From Mesorhizobium sp. B2-1-8 (GTDB taxonomy: Bacteria > Pseudomonadota > Alphaproteobacteria > Rhizobiales > Rhizobiaceae): a DNA stretch of 64,000 nt. The notes under the pieces are model-generated. The model saw only the letters and a program-made list of their open reading frames with translations. It did not search any database and had not been told where the DNA came from. The translations under genes were made by a program, and so were the position numbers. The DNA is taken from the NCBI RefSeq assembly GCF_006442545.2, contig NZ_CP083952.1, positions 2,969,501-3,033,500 of the forward strand, read 5' to 3'. This document shows, piece by piece, positions 25,554 to 33,768 of the stretch (position 1 is the first letter of the stretch; each line of letters starts with the position of its first letter).

Positions 25554-26552
25554 TCAGTCGCTGCGCCTGAAATTGCGGATTCGGTCGAACAGAACCGCCA
25601 GCAAGATGGCACCGCCGATGAAGGTGCCTTGCCAGAAGGCGTTGATGCCAAGCAGGCCGAGGCTGTTGCGGATCACCTCGATGAGGGCAGCACCAACGAT
25701 GGCGCCAAAGGCGGTGCCGATACCGCCGGCGAGGTTGGCGCCGCCGATGACGGTGGCGGCTATCACCTGCAGTTCCATGCCGTTGCCGAGATTGGTGGTG
25801 ACGGCGCCGAGCCAGCCTGTCTCGATGATGCCGGCAATGCCGGCTGACAGCGCCGAGATCATGTAGACGGCGACCTTGATCTGGCGCACCGGGACGCCGG
25901 TCAGCGTCGCCGCGTGCTCGTTGCCGCCAATAGCGAAGATATGGCGGCCGAACTTTGTCCAGCGCAGGATGAAACCGGTGATCAGGGCCAGCAGGATCAT
26001 GTAGAGCACCGGATTGGCGATGCCGAACAGCCAGGCGCCTCCGCCGAGCGCCAGAAGCTTGTCGTGGTCCGGCCCGAACTGGAAGACGACGGTGTTGTTG
26101 GAGGCGACCATGGCAAGGCTGCGGGCGATCGACAGCATGCCGAGCGTGACCACGAAGGGCGGAAAGCCCAGATAGGCGATAAAAACGCCATTGAAGGCGC
26201 CGATGACGAGCGCGGTGGCGATCGAGGCCAGAATGCCGATCTCGATCGAAAAGCCGGCATGCATGGTGACGGCCAGCACCATCGAGCACAGGCACAGTAC
26301 CGAGCCGACCGACAGGTCGATGCCGCCGGTGATGATGACGAAGGTCATGCCGAGCGCGACGATGGCGACGAAGGTGATGTTGCGGGTGATGTTGTAGAGG
26401 TTCTTCGAGGTGGCGAAGGCGTCGGTGGCGAAGGACAGGAAAATACAGGCTAGGATGACGGCGATCACCACCCAGAAGGTCTGGCTGGAGAACAGGCGCG
26501 ACAGGAAGCTGTGCTGCTTCTGCGCGATCGTCTGGTCAAGGGTGACTGCCAT
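25554..26552 (-). CDS. Sugar ABC transporter permease (RbsC/FrcC-like)
   Basis: 332 aa, about ten hydrophobic segments. Core loop LGMTFVIITGGIDLSVGSVL and C-terminal GGANLAGGIGTAFGAIVGA. It is the second gene after the single-domain ATPase (52 bp spacing) and would work as a homodimer. Its binding protein is encoded divergently at 27798. The 175-bp gap after its stop holds the promoter region of the AraC gene. Confidence 0.93.
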   Translation of the reverse strand: MAVTLDQTIAQKQHSFLSRLFSSQTFWVVIAVILACIFLSFATDAFATSKNLYNITRNITFVAIVALGMTFVIITGGIDLSVGSVLCLCSMVLAVTMHAGFSIEIGILASIATALVIGAFNGVFIAYLGFPPFVVTLGMLSIARSLAMVASNNTVVFQFGPDHDKLLALGGGAWLFGIANPVLYMILLALITGFILRWTKFGRHIFAIGGNEHAATLTGVPVRQIKVAVYMISALSAGIAGIIETGWLGAVTTNLGNGMELQVIAATVIGGANLAGGIGTAFGAIVGAALIEVIRNSLGLLGINAFWQGTFIGGAILLAVLFDRIRNFRRSD

Positions 26553-26604
26553 TATAGACCTTTCCTGCGCTGCCCACGCGCGGTGAAATCCGGGTTCGCC
26601 ATTC

Positions 26605-27348
26605 TCATGCCACCTGCTCGATAGCGCCGGTGATCAGCCCGGTAACCTCCTCGGGCGAACTCAACGCGATCGCCTTGTCGGCGACCTTCCTGCCGCGCCG
26701 CATGACGATGACGCGGTCGGCGACGTCGAAGACGTCGGGCATGCGGTGGCTGATCAGTACAACGGCGATGCCCTGGTCGCGCAGATGACGGATGAGGTTC
26801 AACACTTCGGCGACCTGCCGCACCGAGATTGCCGCCGTCGGCTCGTCCATCAGCACGATCTTGGCCTGCGACAGCATGGTACGGGCGATCGCCACCGCCT
26901 GACGCTGGCCGCCCGACATCTGCTTGACGAGGTCGCGCGGGCGGGTCTCGGATTTCAACTCGGCGAAGATCTGGCCGGCGCGCTTGTACATCGAGGCATA
27001 GTCGAGGATGCGGAACGGGCCGACACCGCGGCGCAGTTCGCGGCCGAGATAGACATTGGCCGCCGCCGTCAGATTGTTGCAGAGCGCCAGGTCCTGGTGG
27101 ACGATCTCGATGCCGTGCTGGCGCGCCTCGACCGGCTTGTGCAGGATCAGTTCCTTGTCGTCCATCCGCATCGTGCCATGGCTCGGCCGGAAATTGCCAG
27201 CTATCATCTTGACCAGCGTCGACTTGCCGGCGCCATTGTCGCCCATCAGGCCGACGACCTGGCCCGGTTCGATCGACAGCGACACGTCGTTGACAGCCTG
27301 GATGGCGCCAAAATGCTTCGAGATGTTGGTGAGTTCGAGAACCGCCAC
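26605..27348 (-). CDS. Sugar ABC transporter ATP-binding protein, single NBD (FrcA-like)
   Basis: 247 aa with one nucleotide-binding domain: Walker A MGDNGAGKST, signature MSGGQRQAVAIARTM, Walker B IVLMDEPTAAIS, switch LISHRM. Most CUT2 importers use a double ATPase; single-domain forms such as FrcA of Sinorhizobium work as homodimers. It is transcribed with the permease 25554 and diverges from the binding-protein gene. Confidence 0.92.
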   Translation of the reverse strand: MAVLELTNISKHFGAIQAVNDVSLSIEPGQVVGLMGDNGAGKSTLVKMIAGNFRPSHGTMRMDDKELILHKPVEARQHGIEIVHQDLALCNNLTAAANVYLGRELRRGVGPFRILDYASMYKRAGQIFAELKSETRPRDLVKQMSGGQRQAVAIARTMLSQAKIVLMDEPTAAISVRQVAEVLNLIRHLRDQGIAVVLISHRMPDVFDVADRVIVMRRGRKVADKAIALSSPEEVTGLITGAIEQVA

Positions 27349-27797
27349 CAGTCTTTGCCTCCCATGTTTGGCTCATCCGCCCGCGGACAGGCGACGGCTT
27401 CCATTGGCTTTTCCCCAGCTCCTCCCGGGGACAGCGATGCCGTCATTTACGCGAACGGCGTCGCGGGCGTCAATTGTCGAACAGGCAATTGTCAGACGAA
27501 TAGTGCCGTGCTGTTTTTGAAAAATCCGTTTTGTAGGACAAATAGCATTGACGTTGGCGGCAAGCCGATATTAGTTGAGCGTCGGAGGAAGACGTGCCGG
27601 CTTTGACGACGCCATCGGCGACGCCACCGGCACAAAGGTTTTGGCGATCTTGCCAGTGTCGTTGCCGGGCTGGTCGCATCTGAAAATGCTTATCGGCCTG
27701 GCCGGATTGAATGAGCGCACGCGTCTCAGTCATCTCGCATCTGGCTGGTTTGTGTGGCGGGCACGCCGTGTCCGTCTGTTTCCAAGGGAGGACTGAC
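27349..27797. promoter_or_regulatory. 449-bp divergent control region with GntR-type operator candidates
   Basis: It separates the ATPase/permease operon (minus) from the binding-protein gene (plus). It contains direct repeats CAATTGTCGAAC (27471-27482) and CAATTGTCAGAC (27486-27497) and a palindromic TTGTAGGACAA (27531-27541). These fit the pattern TTGTnnGACAA, which also occurs as a perfect palindrome at 30788-30800. They are plausible binding sites for the GntR regulators at 28973 and 31833. No convincing gene is seen in this stretch. Confidence 0.5.
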
Positions 27798-28787
27798 ATG
27801 AGGAAAACAGTATTGCTCGCCGCCGTCGCCGCCATGGCGTTGGGCGCCGGGCCGGCTTTGGCCAAGAAGCAGCTCGTCATCGTGGTGAAAGGTCTCGACA
27901 ATCCATTCTTCGAAGCCATTCACCAGGGCTGCGAAAAATGGAACAAGGAAAACGCCAGCTCGGAATATGAATGCTTCTACACCGGCCCGGCCTCGACTTC
28001 CGACGAGGCCGGCGAGGCGCAGATCGTGCAGGATATGCTGAGCAAGGCCGACACGGTGGCGATGGCGATCTCGCCGTCCAACGCACCGCTGATCGCGCAG
28101 ACGATCAAGAGCGCCAATCCGTCGATCCCGATCATGACCGTCGACGCCGACCTCGCCAAGGAAGACGCGGCGCTGCGCAAGACCTATCTCGGCACCGACA
28201 ACTATCTGATGGGCAAGAAGATCGGCGAGTACATCAAGAAGGCCAAGCCGAATGGTGGCACGATCTGCACCATCGAGGGCAATCCCGCGGCGGACAACAT
28301 CCTGCGTCGCGCGCAAGGCATGCGCGACGCGCTGACTGGCAAGGAAGGCCTCAAGGCACTTGCCGGCGAAGGCGGCTGGACGGAAGTCGCCGGCTGCCCG
28401 GTGTTCACCAATGACGACGGCGCCAAGGGCGTTCAGGCGATGACCGACATCCTCGCCGCCAATCCCAAGCTCGACGCGTTCGGCATCATGGGCGGCTGGC
28501 CGCTGTTCGGCGCGCCGCAGCCCTATCGCGACCTAGTCGGACCGCTGAAGGACCGGCTGGCCAAGAACGACTTCGTCATCGGCGCCGCCGACACGATCGG
28601 CGACGAGGTGGCGATCGCCAGGGATGGCCTTGTCACCGCGTTGGTCGGCCAGCGGCCCTTCGAAATGGGCTACAAGGCGCCATCGGTGATGATCGATCTC
28701 ATCAAGGGCAACAAGGTCGCGGATCCGGTGTTCACCGGTCTCGACGAATGCACCAAGGACACGGTCGACACCTGCATCCAGAAGTAG
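27798..28787 (+). CDS. Periplasmic sugar-binding protein of ABC transporter
   Basis: 329 aa from ATG 27798, preceded by AAGGGAGGACTG. Signal peptide MRKTVLLAAVAAMALGAGPALA| then KKQLVIVVKGLDNPFFEAIHQG, the ribose-binding-protein-like first strand. Later blocks are IVQDMLSKADTVAMAISPSNAPL, PIMTVDADLA, YLGTDNYLMGKKIGEYI, and GGTICTIEGNPAADN. It serves the ATPase/permease encoded divergently. A strong hairpin follows the stop. The ligand is unknown; the neighbouring dehydrogenases suggest a sugar or sugar acid. Confidence 0.92.
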   Translation: MRKTVLLAAVAAMALGAGPALAKKQLVIVVKGLDNPFFEAIHQGCEKWNKENASSEYECFYTGPASTSDEAGEAQIVQDMLSKADTVAMAISPSNAPLIAQTIKSANPSIPIMTVDADLAKEDAALRKTYLGTDNYLMGKKIGEYIKKAKPNGGTICTIEGNPAADNILRRAQGMRDALTGKEGLKALAGEGGWTEVAGCPVFTNDDGAKGVQAMTDILAANPKLDAFGIMGGWPLFGAPQPYRDLVGPLKDRLAKNDFVIGAADTIGDEVAIARDGLVTALVGQRPFEMGYKAPSVMIDLIKGNKVADPVFTGLDECTKDTVDTCIQK

Positions 28788-28798
28788 GCCGCGATTTC

Positions 28799-28826
28799 GG
28801 GGCGCTCGCCAACGAGCGCCCCGTTT
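28799..28826 (+). terminator. Rho-independent-like terminator
   Basis: GGGGCGCTCG (28799-28808), loop CCAA, CGAGCGCCCC (28813-28822), then GTTTCC. A perfect 10-bp GC-rich stem 11 bases after the binding-protein stop; the T-run is short. Confidence 0.7.
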
Positions 28827-28972
28827 CCTCCAATTCTTCAACAGGACGCCTTGGTTGGGGCAACGGGCTCCGGCTTTGACGCGTCCGTGGTTTGGATTTT
28901 CGGCAACGGATCGGTGCGCCGCGCGGGTTTAGATCAATGCGGGTGACGGGCGGCCGACCTATTGGAACGTGG

Positions 28973-29755
28973 ATGCCGGACGAGAAGGCAAAAAGAAAAG
29001 CCGGCCGGGCCAAGGCGCAAGCCGGTCGCGACCCAGCAGCCGTGCGTAGGGCGGAAGCGGCGCACTTTGCCGGTTCCAGCGTCCATGCCTCGCTCGCCAG
29101 CGAGATTGGCCTCAGGATCGTGCGCGGCGACTATCCGCCTGGCAGCATCCTGCCCAACGAAGCCAAATGGGCCGAAACCTTCAATGTCAGCCGTTCGGCG
29201 GTGCGCGAGGCAATCAAGATGCTGATGGCCAAGAGCCTTTTGGCGTCGCGTCCCAAGATCGGCAGCTGGGTCGAGCCCAAGGAGCGCTGGAACCTGCTCG
29301 ACCGCGACGTGCTGGCTTGGTACGCGACCGCTCCGGATCGCGAGGCGTTTCTGCGCACGGTTCAGGAGTTCCGCCACATCATCGAACCGGAGGCATCCGC
29401 CTTCGCCGCCATGCGGCGCAGCGACGAGCAGATGGCCGAGATCAGCCTGGCTTGCCGCGAGATGGGCGAGGCGGCCAACCTGCCCGAGCGCATCCGTGCC
29501 GACACGCGCTTTCACCTGGCCATCCTGCGGGCCTCGGGCAACGACCTTCTGGTGCCGCTCGGCGTGCTGATCGAATCGGCGCTCGACCATCTCTTCGTCT
29601 TCACCACGCGCCAGGTCGGCGATCAGCGGCGGGCACAGAAACTGCACGAGGCGATCGAAAAGAGCATCCGCCTGCAGCGGCCAGCCGCGGCGCGTAGCGC
29701 CGTGCACAAGCTGCTCGCCGACACCGATGAGGGGATCGGAAGGGGCCGGCGGTAA
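28973..29755 (+). CDS. GntR-family regulator, FadR/FCD subfamily (paralogue 1)
   Basis: 260 aa from ATG 28973 (MPDEKAKRKAG); two further upstream ATGs in frame (28892, 28937) would add up to 27 residues not found in the paralogue. The winged HTH spans about residues 35-100 (SLASEIGLRIVRGDYPPG, NEAKWAETFNVSRSAVREAI). The FCD ligand domain starts with EFRHIIEPEASAFAAMRR and includes RADTRFHLAILRASGNDLL, whose Asp/His residues bind metal in the family. It is very close to the protein at 31833 over almost its whole length. It probably represses the adjacent sugar transport and dehydrogenase genes. Confidence 0.92.
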   Translation: MPDEKAKRKAGRAKAQAGRDPAAVRRAEAAHFAGSSVHASLASEIGLRIVRGDYPPGSILPNEAKWAETFNVSRSAVREAIKMLMAKSLLASRPKIGSWVEPKERWNLLDRDVLAWYATAPDREAFLRTVQEFRHIIEPEASAFAAMRRSDEQMAEISLACREMGEAANLPERIRADTRFHLAILRASGNDLLVPLGVLIESALDHLFVFTTRQVGDQRRAQKLHEAIEKSIRLQRPAAARSAVHKLLADTDEGIGRGRR

Positions 29756-29777
29756 GGGCCCGCCGGCGGTTCGGGTC

Positions 29778-30716
29778 TCAGATCGTCTGCTTCTTGCCAT
29801 CCTTCATCGGCATCAGATCGACACCATTCACTTTGGCGATGTGCGTGGCCAGCATCGGCACGAACTGCTCGGCCGGACCGGTTGCGTGGGCGCCGGCGAA
29901 GGAGTTCTTGGTGGCGTTGCCGAGCGGGTTGGCGATGCCGGCCGCACCCGCCATCGATTCCAGATAGGTCAGGTCCTTGAAGGCGTTGGCGATGGTGAAT
30001 TTGTGGGCGTCGCGATCACCTTCCAGCGTCCAGCGCATGAAGGTCTGGTAGAAGCCGCAATCCATGCGGCCATTGCGGATGACGCTGTCGAAGCGCGGCG
30101 GCGAGATGCCGACCTTCTCCGCCAGTGCCAATGCCTCGGAATAGATCGCGGCATAACCCAGCGAGATGAAATTGTTGAGCAGCTTCATGCGGTGGCCATC
30201 GCCGGTGTCGCCGATATGGACGATGCGGCCGGCCCAGGTGTCGATCACCGGCTTGACCCTGGCGAAGACGGCGTCGGGCGCGCCGACCATGGCGTCGAGC
30301 GTGCCTTCCCAGGCTTCCTTCGGGGTGCGGCTGAGCGGCGCGTCGACATAATCGATGCCAAGCGCGTTGAGTTCTGCCGCGAGCGACACCGTCGAGACCG
30401 GATCGGAGGTCGAGCAGTCGACGACGACCGAACCGTTCTTCAAACCCTCCTTGAGCCCGCCGGTGCCGCGAATGATGGCCTCGACCTCGCGCGAGCCGGT
30501 GACGCAAATGAAGATGATATCGGATGCCGCCGCCACGTCGCGGGAGGTCGACGCCTCATGAGCGCCCCGGCCGAGAAGATCCTCCGCCGGTTTGCGGTTC
30601 TTGCGGCCGAGAAATGTCAGGGAATACCCCTTGTCGACGATGTTCTTGGCGATGCCGTGACCCATCAGGCCAAGGCCGACAAAGCCGATCTTCTCGCTGC
30701 TGGCGGTCGTGTTCAT
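29778..30716 (-). CDS. Beta-hydroxyacid dehydrogenase family (3-hydroxyisobutyrate / tartronate semialdehyde reductase type)
   Basis: 312 aa from ATG 30716 (MNTTASSEKIGFVG). The N-terminal Rossmann domain has IGFVGLGLMGHGIAKNI, and VDCSTSDPVSTVSLAAEL matches the DxST substrate motif. YVDAPLSRTPKEAWEGTLDAMVGA is the family GG-loop region (here SRTPKEA), and GDTGDGHRMKLLNNFI carries the catalytic lysine. It is longer than usual in the DAPxS loop. A perfect ATTATCGATAAT palindrome lies 20 bp upstream of its start. It likely oxidises or reduces a hydroxyacid from the imported sugar. Confidence 0.88.
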   Translation of the reverse strand: MNTTASSEKIGFVGLGLMGHGIAKNIVDKGYSLTFLGRKNRKPAEDLLGRGAHEASTSRDVAAASDIIFICVTGSREVEAIIRGTGGLKEGLKNGSVVVDCSTSDPVSTVSLAAELNALGIDYVDAPLSRTPKEAWEGTLDAMVGAPDAVFARVKPVIDTWAGRIVHIGDTGDGHRMKLLNNFISLGYAAIYSEALALAEKVGISPPRFDSVIRNGRMDCGFYQTFMRWTLEGDRDAHKFTIANAFKDLTYLESMAGAAGIANPLGNATKNSFAGAHATGPAEQFVPMLATHIAKVNGVDLMPMKDGKKQTI

Positions 30717-30735
30717 GCTGTCTGTCCTGTCTGTG

Positions 30736-30747
30736 ATTATCGATAAT
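30736..30747. promoter_or_regulatory. Perfect 12-bp palindrome, candidate operator
   Basis: ATTATCGATAAT in the 118-bp divergent gap between the hydroxyacid dehydrogenase (minus) and the epimerase-like gene (plus). A one-base variant, ATTATTGATAAT, occurs at 36308-36319 upstream of another sugar ABC operon. The binding protein is unknown. Confidence 0.5.
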
Positions 30748-30787
30748 GTCGCCGCCGTTTTAGCCATATACGGTTGCAGAAAGCAAT

Positions 30788-30800
30788 ATTGTCTGACAAT
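30788..30800. promoter_or_regulatory. ATTGTCTGACAAT palindrome, candidate GntR operator
   Basis: A perfect 13-bp palindrome (ATTGTC-T-GACAAT) 35 bp upstream of the epimerase-like gene. It matches the pattern TTGTnnGACAA also present at 27489-27499 (one mismatch) and 27531-27541. Spacing and sequence suit a FadR-type GntR dimer, and two such regulators flank the site. Confidence 0.6.
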
Positions 30801-30834
30801 ACACGTCAATCCTAGGACTTTCGTGGAGACCAGA

Positions 30835-31731
30835 ATGACGAAGCGGATCATGTTCACCGGCGGCAGCGGCAAGGCTGGGCGCCACGTCGTGCAATATCTG
30901 GTGGAGCAGGGTTGCCAGGTGCTCAACATCGACACCAGGCCGCTCGACAATCCTAAGGTGCGCACGCTGATCACCGACATCACCGACAGCGGCCAGGTGT
31001 TCAACGCGCTGTCGAGCTATATGGGGCTGCACGAATTCGATCCGTCGCTGCGGCCGCAGCAGGTCGACGCCGTGGTGCATTTCGCCGCCATTCCACGCAT
31101 CATGATCACGCCCGACAACGAGGTGTTCCGCATCAATGCGATGGGCACCTACAATGTCATCGAGGCCGCGGTGAAGCTCGGCATCCGCAAGGTGATCATC
31201 GCTTCCAGCGAGACGACCTACGGCCTGGTGTTCGCCAACGAGCCGCGCGACCCCACGCATTTCCCGCTCGACGAGGAGTATGACGTCGATCCGATGGACA
31301 GCTATGCGCTGTCCAAGATCGTCAACGAGAAGACGGCGCGCGCTTTCGCGCAGCGTAATGGCACGGACATCTATGCCTTGCGCATCGGCAATGTCATCGA
31401 GCCGCACGAGTATTCGCTGTTTCCGAAATGGTTCGCCGATCCGGGCTTTCGCAAACGGATCGCCTGGAGCTACATCGACGCGCGCGACCTTGGCCAGATC
31501 ACGCAGCGCGCCATTGAGAAAGATGGGCTGGGCTACCAGGCGTTCAACGCCGCCAATGACGACACCTCGTCCGATCTGCCGACGGCCGAACTCCTGAAGC
31601 GGTTTTATCCCGGCGTGCCGGTCAAGGGCGAACTCGGCGAATACGAGACGCTGCTGTCGAACCGCAAGGCGCGCGACATGCTCGGCTTCCGGCCCGAGCA
31701 TAGCTGGCGCAAATACGTCAAGACCGCCTGA
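30835..31731 (+). CDS. NAD(P)-dependent epimerase/dehydratase (extended SDR)
   Basis: 298 aa from ATG 30835. N-terminal MFTGGSGKAGRHVVQYL is the TGxxGxxG cofactor motif. VVHFAAIPR follows, then SSETTYGLV with the catalytic Ser, and YALSKIVNEK is the YxxxK pair. The product resembles UDP-sugar epimerases and uronate dehydrogenases; the compact length fits an unactivated sugar or uronate substrate. It diverges from the hydroxyacid dehydrogenase, and about 100 bp later the second GntR gene follows on the same strand. Confidence 0.88.
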   Translation: MTKRIMFTGGSGKAGRHVVQYLVEQGCQVLNIDTRPLDNPKVRTLITDITDSGQVFNALSSYMGLHEFDPSLRPQQVDAVVHFAAIPRIMITPDNEVFRINAMGTYNVIEAAVKLGIRKVIIASSETTYGLVFANEPRDPTHFPLDEEYDVDPMDSYALSKIVNEKTARAFAQRNGTDIYALRIGNVIEPHEYSLFPKWFADPGFRKRIAWSYIDARDLGQITQRAIEKDGLGYQAFNAANDDTSSDLPTAELLKRFYPGVPVKGELGEYETLLSNRKARDMLGFRPEHSWRKYVKTA

Positions 31732-31832
31732 GCGTGGTCGAATCGCGGCTGGGTTGTGCATAGAAGCCGGCTTTGCGGCCCAACGCCCGCACCGCGCTTG
31801 ACAGCTTCCGTAAACCGGCCTTTCTGGAGCCC

Positions 31833-32609
31833 ATGCGGGACGCGAGACCGAACAAGGAAAAATCGCCCAAAAAGGCTGTAGCTGTCGAGCGCCCGGTCGG
31901 TGTTCGCCGGCCCGACGCGGCGCGCATTCCCGGCTCCAGCGTGCATACGTCGCTGGCGAGCGAGATTGGTCTGCGGATCGTGCGCGGCGACTATCCGCCC
32001 GGCACCATCCTGCCCAATGAAGCCAAATGGTCGGAGACCTTCAGCGTCAGCCGGTCGGCGGTGCGCGAGGCGATCAAGATGCTGATGGCCAAGAGCCTGT
32101 TGGCATCGCGCCCCAAGATCGGCAGCTGGGTCGAACCGAAGGAACGTTGGAACCTGCTCGACCGCGATGTGCTTGCCTGGTACGCGACGTCGCCCGACCG
32201 CGAGGTGTTCCTGAGGACGGTGCAGGAATTTCGCCACATCATCGAGCCGGAAGCGACGGCCTTCGCCGCCATGCGCCGGACCGACGAGCAGATGGCCGAG
32301 ATCAGCCAAGCCTGCCGCGAGATGGGCGAGGCGAAAAGTCTGCAGGAACGGACCCGCGCCGACACCCGCTTCCACCTCGCCATCCTGCGTGCCTCCGGCA
32401 ACGACCTACTGGTCCCGCTCGGCGTGCTGATCGAATCCGCCTTCGATCATTTGTTCACCTACACGACCCGGGAACTCGACGATTTGCAGCTCGCCCAGAA
32501 GATGCATGAGGCAATCGAAAAGAATATCCGCCTGCAACGGCCCGATGCGGCGCGCAATGCCGTGCGCAAGCTGCTGGCCAATACCGACAACGTCATCCGT
32601 TCGCGGTAG
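31833..32609 (+). CDS. GntR-family regulator, FadR/FCD subfamily (paralogue 2)
   Basis: 258 aa from ATG 31833 (MRDARPNKEK). HTH region NEAKWSETFSVSRSAVREAI; FCD domain EFRHIIEPEATAFAAMRR and RADTRFHLAILRASGNDLL. Apart from the first 40 residues, it differs from the protein at 28973 at only scattered positions, so one arose by duplication. The two flank the dehydrogenase/epimerase pair. They may recognise the same operator with different ligands. Confidence 0.92.
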   Translation: MRDARPNKEKSPKKAVAVERPVGVRRPDAARIPGSSVHTSLASEIGLRIVRGDYPPGTILPNEAKWSETFSVSRSAVREAIKMLMAKSLLASRPKIGSWVEPKERWNLLDRDVLAWYATSPDREVFLRTVQEFRHIIEPEATAFAAMRRTDEQMAEISQACREMGEAKSLQERTRADTRFHLAILRASGNDLLVPLGVLIESAFDHLFTYTTRELDDLQLAQKMHEAIEKNIRLQRPDAARNAVRKLLANTDNVIRSR

Positions 32610-32770
32610 GATTCACCGATAAGCCATTCGGCACGCGGGTGTTTCCGTCTTGCAGGCCGTCGAAGCAATTCAGGCCGGCACCGCCAAAAAATTCGAGAGC
32701 TAGTGTCGGATCGGCTGAGTGGCACCCGTCCTTGGGGTGTCGAACGGGAAACCAGCAAGGAGAATTTGAC

Positions 32771-33214
32771 ATGCCCAGCACCGTACGTCTGCACCGCGTT
32801 CTGACCACCAGCCCGGAGAAGGTCTACCGCGCGTTCCTCGAGGCCGATGCGCTTGCCAAATGGCTTCCGCCGAACGGCTTCACCTGCACGGTTCATCACT
32901 TCGAGGGCAAGGTCGGCGGCACGTTCAAAATGTCGTTCCGCAATTTTACCACCGGCGACAGCCACTCGTTCGGCGGTGAGTATGTCGAGCTCGTTGCGGG
33001 CGAACTCCTGCGCTACACCGACAGGTTCGACGATCCCAACCTGCCCGGCGAGATCAAGGTGACGGTGACGTTGAAGAAAGTGTCCGTGGGCACCGAAGTG
33101 AACATCACCCAGGCCGGCATCCCGGACGTCATTCCCGCGGAAGCCTGCTATCTCGGCTGGCAGGAATCGCTACGGAACCTGGCCAAGCTCGTCGAACCCG
33201 AGATCAACCAATAG
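32771..33214 (+). CDS. SRPBCC (AHSA1-like) protein
   Basis: 147 aa. VRLHRVLTTSPEKVYRAFLEADALAKWLPPNGF is the AHSA1/START N-terminus, followed by GGTFKMSFRNFTTGDSHSFGG and a C-terminal helix with CYLGWQESLRNLAKLVEP. AAGGAGAATTTGAC precedes ATG 32771. It seems monocistronic. Family members bind small hydrophobic ligands or act as Hsp90 co-chaperone domains; no specific role can be given. Confidence 0.85.
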   Translation: MPSTVRLHRVLTTSPEKVYRAFLEADALAKWLPPNGFTCTVHHFEGKVGGTFKMSFRNFTTGDSHSFGGEYVELVAGELLRYTDRFDDPNLPGEIKVTVTLKKVSVGTEVNITQAGIPDVIPAEACYLGWQESLRNLAKLVEPEINQ

Positions 33215-33305
33215 GACGCCGACCGGCTGGACAACCGGCACGTTCCTCACCTCGTTTTGAAGGGCTGAAGAAACAGCTTGAGGAGCCATTGGCGGGCGAG
33301 GGTGG

Positions 33306-33596
33306 CTAATCCTCCTTTGGACGCCCGAATGCGGCGCGCAGTTCGTCCTTGGCGTCCTCGAGGATCTTCTTGCGCGCCGCGGGCAGGTTTTTTCCGGCCC
33401 TGTTGATGTAGAAATTCAGCATCGACATGGCGGACTGGAAGGGCTCGGCCTTGCGGCGGTGGCTGTGTTCGGCCGAACGCTTGAGCGAGGCGGCGATCTT
33501 CTTGGCGTCGTCGGATTCGAAGACGTGCTCCTCGAGATCCATCGCATCGCTGTGCTCGGTCACCTCGGCCGACCATTTCTGCTTGGTGGCGGTCAT
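33306..33596 (-). CDS. DUF3175-like small protein
   Basis: 96 aa, highly charged. KWSAEVTEHSDAMDLEEHVFESDDAKKIAASLKRSAEHS and FQSAMSMLNFYINRAGKNLPAARK resemble, from memory, the DUF3175 family found in many soil proteobacteria. It is stand-alone on the minus strand, with GCAAAGGAGTCC as a good ribosome site upstream of its ATG. Function is unknown; the mix of Lys, Arg and Glu suggests a soluble, possibly nucleic-acid- or stress-related protein. Confidence 0.8.
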   Translation of the reverse strand: MTATKQKWSAEVTEHSDAMDLEEHVFESDDAKKIAASLKRSAEHSHRRKAEPFQSAMSMLNFYINRAGKNLPAARKKILEDAKDELRAAFGRPKED

Positions 33597-33768
33597 GGCT
33601 GGACTCCTTTGCGGTGTTGCTGATCGGAAACTCCAGATATCGGCGTCGGTTCCCGCATTCGTATCGGCCTGGAGTCACGGATTTGCCTGCTGTGGTGCTG
33701 CCGTGCGCCGAGATTGCGTCGATAATGGTCAAAACAGCAGCGGTTGAGACCGCCGACAGGAAACGCCT

